From NCBI RefSeq assembly GCF_026151205.1, contig NC_087074.1:17892712-17956711 (forward strand): a stretch of 64,000 nt of DNA. Direction: 5' to 3'. A program made the position numbers and the translations under genes. Shown here one piece after another: positions 46,201 through 57,100 of this stretch. The DNA comes from Bolinopsis microptera (taxonomy: Eukaryota > Ctenophora > Tentaculata > Lobata > Bolinopsidae). Numbering within the stretch: position 1 is the first letter of the stretch; each line of letters opens with the position of its first letter. The notes beneath the pieces were generated by a model. That model had not been told where the DNA came from. It was given only the letters and a program-made list of their open reading frames with translations, and did not search any database.

Positions 46201-49200
46201 TAGGCGAAGCAGCAGGAGCAATGGTTGGATATAGACGATCTGTTAGCAGACGTACAGTCTATGATAACGGACAACAGGTCGGGACAGCCTGCCAGTACCT
46301 CCACGTATAGTCCTCCTCTCTCGTTCTATCAACACCTCTACCTCTAGTTACAATGAAGTGTTCGACGCTCCTCTCCCCACTGCCCCCTAAAGTCCCAAGC
46401 AGACCCAACTCTCCCAACTCCGTCCAACAACCTCCCTCTCCCTGCTAGAACATTCTCAGCCCTCCTCTCAGCCCACGCGTTGCTTCACCAGCAGCTCTAA
46501 ACACACCACCACGCTCCCCTCAAATACCCACCAGGTCCAACTTATCGGACTCCGAAGGAGTAACCCTTCCTCTGAGACGGAGGTTATTCCGCGCTCTAAC
46601 TCAGATGGAGCTCAGTTCAAGATATCAGCTTTTCCAGAACTTCCAACCAACACCAAACCCTCACGAGCAAGCCATTAGAAGGAGGAGCAGTATTGAAGAT
46701 CTTAACCGCAGGACAGAGCAACTCTCTCTACAGAGAAACCAGGTAAACTTTAACTTACTTAAAGCAGTGATAGAGCTTGCTTCTTTCAGTACAATGCACA
46801 TTTACATTTTACAGTGTGACAAGCAGTCAACAGAACTTCAAATACCTTACGAGACATATTTATGTTTGACACAATTCCGGTGACCTAAATGAATTGGGAA
46901 CGAAAATATGGGAATTTTTTCCGAAAACAGCCACATTTCGTACCCCAAATTAAATAATGGTATTTGCCATTTGGGGATTTATTTACAAAAATGAAACCCA
47001 ATATTTGAGAAAATTAAATACAAAGATCTTCTCTGATCAGCTGTTTCATCTTGTAAACAATTTTACCGGACCTCTGAAAGTTAACCTCAACTTAACTTAT
47101 AATCCTCCAGAGGGTATAGGAGACCGACAGTGTTTATTATCTTTCACTACTTCCGAAATTTTCATAAAGTAGTGATAGAGCTTGCCTCTTTTTATTGGAA
47201 CGTGTCCAAAATCATTTTAACGCAATTCATGATCGAATACTAGTGTTCATTAATTGTTTGATGAATCATATTTATAACTTACTATATAATTGATATTAAG
47301 TTGATCGTAAATCGATTAGGGGTCGTTCACATATTACGTAATCAGCCGAGGGTGGGGGGTTTTCAAATGCTTACGGTTGATTACGGGGGGGGGGGGGGGG
47401 GTTTGGTCGTTGATAACGTAATCAAAATTTCAATTTTTTACCGATTTTCGAAATAACAATTGGACAATTTTCGTTAATTATGTAATCAAAATTTTCGTTT
47501 TTAAAACCAATTTTCGTTTAGTAAGTGCTTTGCGATTATTTCATCATCCATTGTGATAGCTTTTAATAAATAAATGGCTCAACATGAACATGTAATAGAT
47601 AGTAATAAAATTAGTCTAATCTTGATTACGTAATATAGTAGGGGGGTTGGGTCTTGATTACGGGGGGGGGGGGGGGGGGGTTGGGTCAAACATTGATTAC
47701 GTAATATAGGGGGGGGGGGGTTCGGTCTTGATTACGGTTGATTACGGAGGGCTTACGGAGGGGGGGGGGGTAAAAATTGCCAATATATTGATTACGTAAT
47801 ATGTGAACGACCCCTTAAGTCATGATTAAGGAAAATACGTGAAAAATAATTTTTTGATGGTGACCTACATTTTGGTAGTCCGATAATATGGTGTTTCTTT
47901 CCGAAAAACCACCGACTTTCGTACCATTTAAATATGTCTCGTAAGGTACTATACTATACAACTACTATACAACTATTATTCGTTGTAATAAAACTGGATG
48001 GTGCAATAAATCAGCGTATATATGGATCTTTTGTTAAAGACATTTCGATTCGATAATAAATTTATTACGGAGTATGTTTACTTACATGAGCCGATAGGTA
48101 TGACTTTGTGAACATGTACACGTATCTTGCTAAATTGTATTTGTGACGATATAATGCGCTCTGTTATCAGTGAAGTTTTTTTTACGTGAAAATGGAGATA
48201 TCCTTTCACCAAGCATATCGGAGCAACGAAAGTTGCTTTTCGTGGACTTCGACTATATAGGAAACTAAAAAAGTAGAATCACTTGAAACTTTCTGTAGAT
48301 TTGAGAAACAGGTAGAAGGAAATTTCAGAGATTTGTTGACGATTGTTAACTATTTTGTGAACTGTAACAAGTTGTACTTCGGCGTTAAAGAGCACCCAAC
48401 AGGTCCAAGAAACGCTGTAAATTGTTTACTTCACATTACAAAGTATATTTTAATTAATACCCTACTATTAGTTAGTAATTAGTTACTCCTTCAGTCGTAT
48501 ACCAGCTCCTTCAGATCAAGACAAGGAGACGTGTATCCTTTAGCCCCCCAGCCTAAAGGTAAGTGTATGAATGGGTTATAAATGATGTTATTTTATACGA
48601 TAATATTATCTCCCCTCATAGTTTTGAGATTACCTCTGGTGTATATCGCTATTTGAAACCAGAGGCGGAGAGGGGGGGTTCACTACACTCTTTAGTTTTA
48701 GTCTGATGTTCTGCACATGTGTAATTGAACTAATATCACCTTTGTTGTTATTTGTTCATACTTTTGCACCTTTTTAACTACACAACACAGTGAAATCCAG
48801 CCAAAGGCCGGGTTGCACTAGTATTATATACATATTATACATTATACATCCACAAATAACTTCTAGTATTAGCAAGTTGGATATTGAGTATTTTAGTATG
48901 GTTATTGGTTACATCAAATTAGTTTCAACTAAGATGAAAAAACTCTACAATGAAAAACTATAACGATCAACAAAGATATAATTTCAGAACCAACATTAAC
49001 GACTAACGTGACTGTACCATTCTACCAGCCTCAAAAGATGTACCAGCGCGCCCCACCATCTACCTTACCATCTACTCTACCCTCTACCCTACCGCCACCC
49101 CCGCAAGGGTATGGGTACCCCAGCCCACCTTCTCAGTACGCTACACATCAGTACGGCACCATGCCTGGAGGTGCCGGACATCAGTACGACACCATGCCCG

Positions 49201-49310
49201 GCTACTCCAGCCCACCCCTCAACCAAGTGTACCCGGTTAACTCTGCCCCGCCGCCCTTACCTCGGCGACACAACTCTGATAAAGTAGCCAAACACCACAC
49301 CGTGGTGTAA
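43254..49310 (+). CDS. Proline/serine-rich protein exons, with frame breaks (5' end not resolved)
   Basis: I do not recognise the protein. Exons: 43254-43574 (phase 0, EEPAESSRSLPVIVDNLLVT), 46204-46742 (QQEQWLDIDDLLADVQSMIT at its start), 48495-48558 (SYTSSFRSRQGDVYPLAPQP) and 48988-49310 (FYQPQKMYQRAPP, Tyr/Pro repeats, ending SAPPPLPRRHNSDK and then the stop). Junction phases agree except inside exon 46204-46742. There the best protein reading changes frame several times and the length (539 nt) is one short of a multiple of three. PPPLPRR resembles an SH3 ligand. It may be the 3' half of the coiled-coil gene at 32682, since both are plus-strand and low-complexity and no promoter is evident between them. 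The direct phase does not fit, so an exon would be missing. Confidence 0.6.
43944..44804. mobile_element. TA-flanked MITE, about 861 bp
   Basis: The ends are CCTTAGTTCCCAAAATTTTG and AAATTTTTGGGAATTAAGG (inverted), between TA dinucleotides. Inside, TTTGGGC words recur in both orientations. There is no ORF. It fits a Tc1/mariner-type non-autonomous element in an intron. Confidence 0.65.
45305..46126. mobile_element. TA-flanked foldback element, 822 bp, with nested MITE
   Basis: Arms of about 150 bp are inverted: CTAGAACCCGTGGTCGAAAG at the left and CGAACTAGCGGGTTTCTAG at the right, each flanked by TA. A related single arm lies at 4692-4850. A family A MITE (45448-45526) has inserted into the left arm. 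Confidence 0.72.
45448..45526. mobile_element. MITE family A, copy 2
   Basis: The ends are TAACCTGGGGGACCCCAAGG and GAGCGCCGCCCAGGTAA. The flanks GATCCCCT and GATTCCCT differ at one base of eight. It is inserted in the foldback element. Confidence 0.75.
47319..47814. mobile_element. PIF/Harbinger-like MITE, 496 bp
   Basis: The inverted ends are GGGGTCGTTCACATATTACG and CGTAATATGTGAACGACCCC, about 26 bp, between TTA triplets (47316-47318 and 47815-47817). The interior consists of GATTACG words alternating with G-runs of 10-18 bases. Confidence 0.75.
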
Positions 49311-49794
49311 AGGTCCTGTTTTGTGCTGTTTATACAGCACTTATCTTCGTGGGCAATCAAACTTTTGAGTTTTCGTGCTTTTCACCAAATAATCGAAATA
49401 ATAAGAATTTTAATATGAAATTTGAGAGCATATAAATGAGGAAGAAGTAGAGTATTAGGGAATTTGCAGTTTTCTTGTATCAAGTGGTTGTTTGAAAATT
49501 CACGGTTATTTGGTGGGTGCACTATAATAAAATTCTCGAGAATAGGATGTTAAACACTGTAAAGTGTAGATCGATAAAAGGCGAGATGTTGCATAATCTA
49601 TGTATACTTAAACGAATTCTATTGAATATCTTATATTTTGCTCTATAAATTAAAATTTACAAGCGCTATTTTTCAGCTGTTTTAAGGAAAGTTGCAGTTT
49701 GAACTAATGTTGTAAATAAGTTTGAAGAAGGTGGAATTTTATAATAGGATTTGAAATGCACTTCATACCGTCTGTTCTGATGAGTTCCATTCAC

Positions 49795-50230
49795 TGCACC
49801 ATATACCCCCTACACTATATACCCCCTACACTATATAGTATATACCCCCCTACACTATATACCCCCTACACTATATACCCCTACACTATATAGTATATAC
49901 CCCCCTACACTATATAGTATATACCCCTACACTATATACCCCCTACACTATATACCCCCTACACTATATACCCCCTACACTATATACCCCCTACACTATA
50001 TAGTATATACCCCCTACACTATATACCCCCCTACACTATATAGTATATACCCCCTACACTATATACCCCCCTACACTATATAGTATATACCCCCTACACT
50101 ATATACCCCCCTACACTATATAGTATATACCCCCTACACTATATAGTATATACCCCCTACACTATATACCCCCTACATTATATAGTATATACCCACCTAC
50201 ACTATATACCCACCTACACTATATACCCTC
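49795..50230. repeat. Simple satellite CCCCTACACTATATA
   Basis: About 30 imperfect copies of a 14-15-bp unit, some extended with GTATATA. It lies about 0.5 kb after the stop codon of the proline-rich gene. Confidence 0.9.
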
Positions 50231-50817
50231 TCAATGCGACCCATCCTTCTCACACGGTTAATCTGAAAAATCCTGTGTAAAATATTTTAGCTATAATAAC
50301 GTTGGCTCATTTAATTGAGTCATACCGTATTTAATTAAAATTGCGATCGTGATTGTAAGTCGGAGCTCAGTCATTTTAAATCTACTACTGTTTAAGAATT
50401 GAAATATTATTAAATCAGATGGGTTGAAAATATATTCTTTTATGAGGGTTTAACTTTGAGCGTGCTGAATTCCTTTAATCAAGATTCTTGTATAATTTTA
50501 GTATTTTAAAGAATGTAAAAATAAATTATGTCTCTTGCTCTATAAACTGTATTACACAGAATGTGTATAATCATGACTGAGTCAAACTCTACAGCCATTA
50601 GAAGAGCGGCAGTTTTGGCTGCCCTTTAGCAATGAGCGTAATAATTGTAATGTAAGTGCGTATAAAAGTGCCCACTTTAATTCGTTTATTGAAAGTGTTT
50701 CCAAAATTCGTGGTACTATGTTTCATATGATATGTCATTATTATCACAAACATGTATTATTTGTAAATCAATCAATTTATAGAACAATTACAATTTCACC
50801 GCACAACCAATATATTA
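50231..50817. other. No gene recognised
   Basis: AT-rich spacer between the satellite and the second MITE cluster. I see no ORF or repeat worth naming. Confidence 0.5.
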
Positions 50818-50910
50818 TTACTGGGCCGCGCTCAGCCTGTCATTCCGCCGAATCTCTATTCGTTTATCTCTATATGTTTATGAACATAATAGCCTGAGGT
50901 CCCCAGGTAA
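50818..50910. mobile_element. MITE family A, copy 3 (93 bp, reverse)
   Basis: The ends are TTACTGGGCCGCGCTCAGCC and GCCTGAGGTCCCCAGGTAA. It is flanked by the perfect 8-bp duplication ATATATTA (50810-50817 and 50911-50918). Confidence 0.88.
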
Positions 50911-51031
50911 ATATATTATTGATAATATACGTTTCCACTAAAAACAGGATTACAATTTTTAAATTAGGATGTGGAAGTAGTTTTGTTGGATGTACTTTGT
51001 ATTGTACTTTGGGTGCTGATCCCGAAAGCAC

Positions 51032-51097
51032 TTGTCATACGTTGTATGACCCGCCAAGCATAGTGAAACGACCGTGGGGGGTCACGACGTGATACAA
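51032..51097. mobile_element. MITE family B, copy 3 (66 bp, reverse)
   Basis: The ends are TTGTCATACGTTGTATGACC and GTCACGACGTGATACAA. It is flanked by the perfect 8-bp duplication GAAAGCAC (51024-51031 and 51098-51105). The internal GC hairpin of other copies is missing. Confidence 0.88.
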
Positions 51098-51605
51098 GAA
51101 AGCACAATAGCGTAAGTAGCTTTTTGACGATGTGCCTCGAAAATTGAAAATGATCTTAAACGATTCCCCGCGTTCGATTTTTTTTCGATAAAAGTCTACT
51201 TGGTGCAGAAAAATGCCACAGACATATTTCAAATTATAGACATATTTCATATCAAATTGGATGTGCTTTCGGTGGATATTTAACCGGCGGTGGTACTCGA
51301 TTGACGATGTCAACCCTCCCATATCGTTGCTCTGCGAATTTTAATTAATACTAATAGATCAACGATCCAGTCAATTCGATGCGAAGTAAAAATTGACGGA
51401 TGTTACTCGTCTAAATTTCTTCGAAGTAGCGCGCGCCGTTGATTCACGATGTCAATCCTTCGCATCTCGCCGATCTGCATACGTGTGGTTGCGAGAAGCA
51501 TTATTTGATGCGCGCGCGACCCAGTAGTGCATCGCGCTACAACACGCGCCGCTTTCTTCTAGAAATATTAGCGCGCGCCGGGCCAGACCATTAACAATGG
51601 TCAAA

Positions 51606-51676
51606 TTACCTGAGGACCCCAGGCTATTATGTTCATTAAGATTAGGCGGAATGACAGGCTGAGCGCGGCCCAGTAA
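51606..51676. mobile_element. MITE family A, copy 4 (71 bp)
   Basis: The ends are TTACCTGAGGACCCCAGGCT and GAGCGCGGCCCAGTAA. It is flanked by the perfect 8-bp duplication TGGTCAAA (51598-51605 and 51677-51684). Confidence 0.88.
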
Positions 51677-51684
51677 TGGTCAAA

Positions 51685-52142
51685 GTAAGAATTGATTGAC
51701 GATGTCAATTCATCTCAGCTCGGCGTTGTAGCGCAATGCGTTACTGTGCCGCGCCGAGCTGCCATGAATTGACATCGTCAATTAAAGCTCGGCGCGGCAC
51801 AGTAACGCATCGCGCTACAAAATAAGAATGAATCAAAGCGGCAAAGTCCTTTTAATATAAGGGTGATACTCGTGAAATATTTGTTTCAAATACTGTCGAC
51901 GAGTTTGACGGATGTTACTTTTCTAAATTTCTTCGCGCCGCTTTCTTCTCGAAAGTTAGTGCTATACGATGGCAAGTGCTACGAAGTAGCGTGCGCCGGG
52001 CAAGACCATTACTGATTAAGCGAAAGGGTTCTGGTTAGAGCACTAGACATGTGCATAGGTAGAGCCTGTGTCACATTCGGAGGTCGCGCACTACTGCAAG
52101 CGACAGGGCTCCGGTTTGACGGATGTTACTCGTCTAAATTTC
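51685..52142. repeat. Nested fragments of MITE families C and D
   Basis: Family C words (TTGACGATGTCAATTCATCT, GCGTTACTGTGCCGCGCCGA, ATTGACATCGTCAATTAA) occur in both orientations at 51697-51815. Family D starts (TTGACGGATGTTACT) follow at about 51907 and 52108. The order suggests insertion of copies into one another. Individual borders are not resolved. Confidence 0.6.
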
Positions 52143-52246
52143 TTGTATCACGTTGCGACCCCCACGGTGCACGGTCGTTTCACTATGGTGACGATACAGG
52201 GGGAGCCGCGCACTTCGTGCGCGGCGGGTCATACAACGTATGACAA
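52143..52246. mobile_element. MITE family B, copy 4 (104 bp)
   Basis: The ends are TTGTATCACGTTGCGACCCC and CATACAACGTATGACAA. It is flanked by the perfect 8-bp duplication TAAATTTC (52135-52142 and 52247-52254). It contains a GC hairpin, GCCGCGCACTTCGTGCGCGGC. Confidence 0.88.
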
Positions 52247-52537
52247 TAAATTTCTTAGAAGTAGCGCGCGCCGCTTTCTTCTCGAAATGTTGTTGCCCGA
52301 CGGCAAATGCGCCGGGCCAGACCATTAACAATGGTCAAGGCTCCGGTTAGAGCTTAACTCGGCGCACATCTTGCCATGCTAGTTTATATATTATAAACAT
52401 ACAAGTGCATTTAGTGCAAGTGACAAGGTGGAGACTGGAGATGTAACATGCGCAAAATTGATATTACAGAAGGGCCAGTGGCCGACATTTGTAGGTTTAT
52501 AACCTACCAGGACGCGCGCCGAGTTGGCCTATTTTAC

Positions 52538-52665
52538 TTGTAGCGCGATGCGTTACTGTGCCGCGCCGCGCACTCAATGAGGCTTCTCACAGCGACAGAT
52601 CTCTAGATCGGCGAAATGCGCTACTGTGCCGCGCCGAGCTGAGATGAATTGACATCGTCAATTAA
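52538..52665. mobile_element. MITE family C, copy 3 (128 bp)
   Basis: The ends are TTGTAGCGCGATGCGTTACT and GACATCGTCAATTAA. It is flanked by a perfect 9-bp duplication CTATTTTAC (52529-52537 and 52666-52674). Confidence 0.86.
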
Positions 52666-54166
52666 CTATTTTACGATCAGTATATTACCGTACCCGTTAA
52701 CGTGGACACCTGATATGAAAGTAAAGTGTCATTCGAATTTCGAAATACTTTAGCATTTGGCAAACTACGACGCCCCGCATTATTATTTTTAATTTGGCTA
52801 TGCACTCGGGTCATATCGAGAAAAAAAGCTTGCGAACTTGTACTTGTACATTGTAGCTCGACGGATGTTGACCATTGTTAATGATCTCATGGCCCTGCGC
52901 GCGCTACTTCGTAGCACGTGCCATTTCGAGTAACATCTTGCTCTATCCAGAGCCCTTGCGCTTGCAGAAGCGCGCGCCCGCCTTGACTTGTGAAACAAGC
53001 ACGCCCGAAGTGGCGCGAAAGCACATGGTTAGTTGAAAGTAACATCCTTCAATATAATATTACCGACTAAGGTATATATTTATTTATTAAACTTTATTTG
53101 GTTGTCAGTGTTTCACCATGGCAAGTGGTTGAATTTTGTGAGACATGTCAGTTTCTCTATTGTCTTTGAAATATGTCTATTTTACAGTAGGCGATACTGA
53201 GTGGCAAGAATGAGGAACAAAACGCTTTGGGCTACCGGCTAATAATGGCCCATTTATAAAGCACTTCAGGCATGGCATTTAGCAATGATGTAATTTATGC
53301 TTAATTGTTAATTTTACCCTACTGCACTTCTAACGTTCTATAAAAATCTCTTGGCTAAAATACTTCCATCTTTATTGGGTATAAAAAATGCATAACACAA
53401 AACACACAAACAAAATGTTTCTAATTTACATGTAATATAAATTTCTATAAAACTAATAAATTTCTATACGATTAATAAACCTGACACTAAATAAAATTGT
53501 TGTTTTCTTGAGAGACCTCTCTATCAGAACAAACTCATTCCTGCCTCTATTGTGGACTAGGTGTGTTTTTGGAAATTTATATTGTTGATATTTTAAATAA
53601 TATTGGTAACAATGGACTGATTCTGTGACCAGTGTATTGTGCTCTACCACAGAGGCGGCTCGTGAGACCTGGATGGACGGAATTATAAATTACTGATCAT
53701 GATTACACACGGCAAACCTGGCACGCGCACCTCATGTCACACTGCACATGTCCATACTAAAAACGGGATCAGAAGAAATGTCGATACAATCTAAGATCAA
53801 CTATCAAGGCCATATGAGAAAGATCTGGTTGGGTGTCCTGGACCCTTAAAACCATCAATTTATACAGCGAGACGCGTGCTGATATTCTTTATAGTGTTTA
53901 CAATTAACTGTGTGTTAAATTTCGATCTGCAAGTTGTCCAAATAAGTTTTGGACACCTTGGAATCGAACTTCGTTAGGAGCAGTCACTTGCACGTGAACT
54001 CAAATGTTTGCGCAGTAAAATTACAGATTTCAAAAAATAATTTGTCCTGAATATAATTGCGTGGCCCCCCCCCCCCCCCCCCCCCCCGGCCCCCTTAATC
54101 TAACAAGACCATGTAATCAGCACTATCAGTAATGCAATGGTGTGAAATATACTACTTCACAAAAGA
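52666..54166. other. Spacer before the receptor gene
   Basis: Up to about 53040 there are more GCGCGC-containing fragments of the MITE families. From 53041 to 54166 I see AT-rich sequence, a C-run near 54066-54087 and only short ORFs. The promoter and any non-coding first exon of the receptor gene should lie here but cannot be pinpointed. Confidence 0.5.
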
Positions 54167-57100
54167 ATGGTGTCAGTATTGGTTTGGATGAGCTTTCTAA
54201 TATTCATCCCAGGTAAATTATGAACTTAATCTCAATTTAAAAAGTATAACCTATTAAATAGATTATTTGGTAGGTAATATTAGTTTGGATAGTTTTACTC
54301 TTAAATTTTGAAACTCCTAAAATAGAACCATTAACTTCATAAATGAGATTTCAAGCTCTTCCTACAATCATCTTTACTGTCTCCAAAAACAGATTATATT
54401 GTATGGCTAACCAAATTATGGATTGAATTAACTGAACAATGTGTGCTGCTTATTAGTTACAGCTGCTTATCAAGTAATGCTATAGTATATATTATATTGT
54501 ATTAAACTTACATATATTTACTATTCTGTTAACCATTTCAGGTTCTCATTTAGACAACAATCTCACTTGTGCAAAACCAAACCTGTTTGATGAATTCAGA
54601 GATAAATTTGGCAAAAAAAATGAAACAGTGAGTGATGCTTTTTAGTTAGGGAACTGTGAAAATTTCTTGGAACTAATTTGCCACAAGCATTTTGAGCAGC
54701 AATGTGTTGTTCATAGTCCCAGGAACCACGCCAAATAGTTGTAACAGTAGATTTGATGTGCACAAGTGTTCTTGGTGCACCTGGAGAAAATATGCTCAAG
54801 CTAGTTGTGCACATCAGATCTACTTTTACCACTCTTTGGCGTGGTTCCTGGGTCTGTATGTAGAATACATTCCTGCACAGAAATGCTTGTGGCAAAGTAA
54901 GTTCTGCTTCTTTAAAAATAATTTCAATTTACTTATGAGAATATTATATCCAGGAATATTTGTATTGAAATCCATAAATATAAAGTGAGTAATCAAAGTG
55001 TACCCTTCCTTTCTTCTATTTTCAGCTTAAAGTGAATGGTGGCTTCTATAATAAATGTCTCCACATGTATGAAAAGGACACGAAATTAAAAGTTGATGAA
55101 AACACCATAAGAGCGATCTCCGAAAAAGTGAACAAGCTTGCTGGAGGAATAATCGAGCAAATTGCTGAAGATGAAGGGATGGATCACTCAGATTATCTTC
55201 CCGTAAATATTGTAGTCTGTTTTTTTCATAGGACCCGATATCAATAGAAACTGATACCGACTAACCTGAGCTTCGACCTTAGTTTTAAAAATTATTATTT
55301 AAATATCAAATTTATTAGTTTAAAGATCAGTCTTCTGATCCGTTCGTTGCACTAATAAAATTATTTATTAGTTTATCAGTCGTTTTATTTTAGGCATTTA
55401 TGGAAACTTGCTTTGTGAAATCACATCTCGAAGATTTCGCAATTAAACTCAACAAGTTCTTTAAAAAAGAATACAAAATGAAACTGACTTGTCCATTGGG
55501 TTTACTCTGGGATATCATCTGCACCTTTCAAACCTGCTTGGAGTCTGATTGTGTTGTAGATGATGAAGTGTGTACGGACGCTAACGATACAAATGCTTGC
55601 TCTAAAGTGAACCTAAAGCTCTTTTGTATGGTGGGTTTTTGATAAAGAACTCATTTTTTGGCCTTATATTATACCTTTTGACAGAGGTAAAGAATAGGCA
55701 AGGCTAGGGTCGGTTTTAACTTTTGAGTTGTGGGTAAGTACCAATGTCTTCCCAAAAGCTAAGGGAATTGAATCCTCTTGAATTCCTTACGTTTTCCATG
55801 GAAATATAGGATCTGCAGTTAATTTGACTGCATAAGTGTGTTTTTTTGACTGTCCAACTAAGCAAACAACAATTTATTTTAAGATTAATTTAAATTTTTT
55901 TTAAAAGTTTATTAGCGGCATGATACATCTCACAAATTCATAATTATAACTTTATAACAAAACTTAGTAATTCTTTCTGACTTCAGGTGGATTTCGGAAG
56001 TTTTGTTGATAGTTGCGTCGATGACGAAAACCAATTCAAGATACCTATGAAACAAGCATTAAGTGCTGTATTAAGGAACAGCAGCTGCTCAAACTTCAAC
56101 TACATTTACCAGGGAATGCCTTCTTTACAAGGTGCAGGATGTTGAAGATTATTGTTGAAGATTATATGAATTGTACAGGGTGTCCCAAAAAAGGCTACCA
56201 AGTGATTATTGCTAATTACTCAAGAACAGCCATTTATTATTTACAGTGTATCTAGGATATGACCTCCGGATGCTGTGAAAATGTTGTTCATTCTAGGAGG
56301 GCAACCTCATGAGGTTTTTCATGGTACCAAAGTAAAGATCATGTTATATTGAGCTTGCTGCTTGGATAAAGACCTCTTTTGTTACCATCGCTACCATGTG
56401 TTATCATGTGTAATACAGTGTTACTAAGTGACGAATGAACATTGAACAGGCTCCCAATTGAGTTTTGCCCTGAAATTTGTAAGACAAATTTTGGAGCACA
56501 GGACTTACCAAGTGGTTACTGTTAAGTGTTAGGTTATCATTGAAGCGAGTTATTGCCAAATTAACTTGGTTGCCTTTTTGTGGGATACCAGAGGCAGCTC
56601 TTTGGAGCTGGCTGGTGGTTGTTTCGGGCGTCCAATCGACGGACTCAGGGGGCCGGAGGCTATTCGCTGATGACTGCATACAATAACACAGCAGAAAGCT
56701 AATCAATTAATTTAACGAAAGGCAGGATTTCAAATATTACATCGAAGCTAGAACTTACCATGCATAATACTAGCACATGCCCACATGTTTTACACATTAC
56801 ACACAGGGCCTGTGCAATTTGTAAAACAAATTGTAACAGGCAACAGCAAACTATAACGGAAACTTATAAAATAAGTGAAATAGGACACCACACGTGTACA
56901 ATCTTAGCCGCGCAGTATGATAGCAGATAGTTCAAATCGCATGGTCGCCCAAGGATCATGGATGACCTGATCGTATAAATTTCCAGTACGTTGATGCAAT
57001 GATGTACGTTGTAGCATTTGCAATTAACTGTGTGTTGATGCTGTGCGGCTTAGGCGTCCAAACGAGGATTGAATGCCTCACAACATGTTTTCACAAAGAT

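Noticed and set aside
54596-54988. ORFs on both strands in the first receptor introns
   Set aside because: Produced by an inverted-repeat element. The receptor's exon 54542-54627 uses another frame and a good donor.
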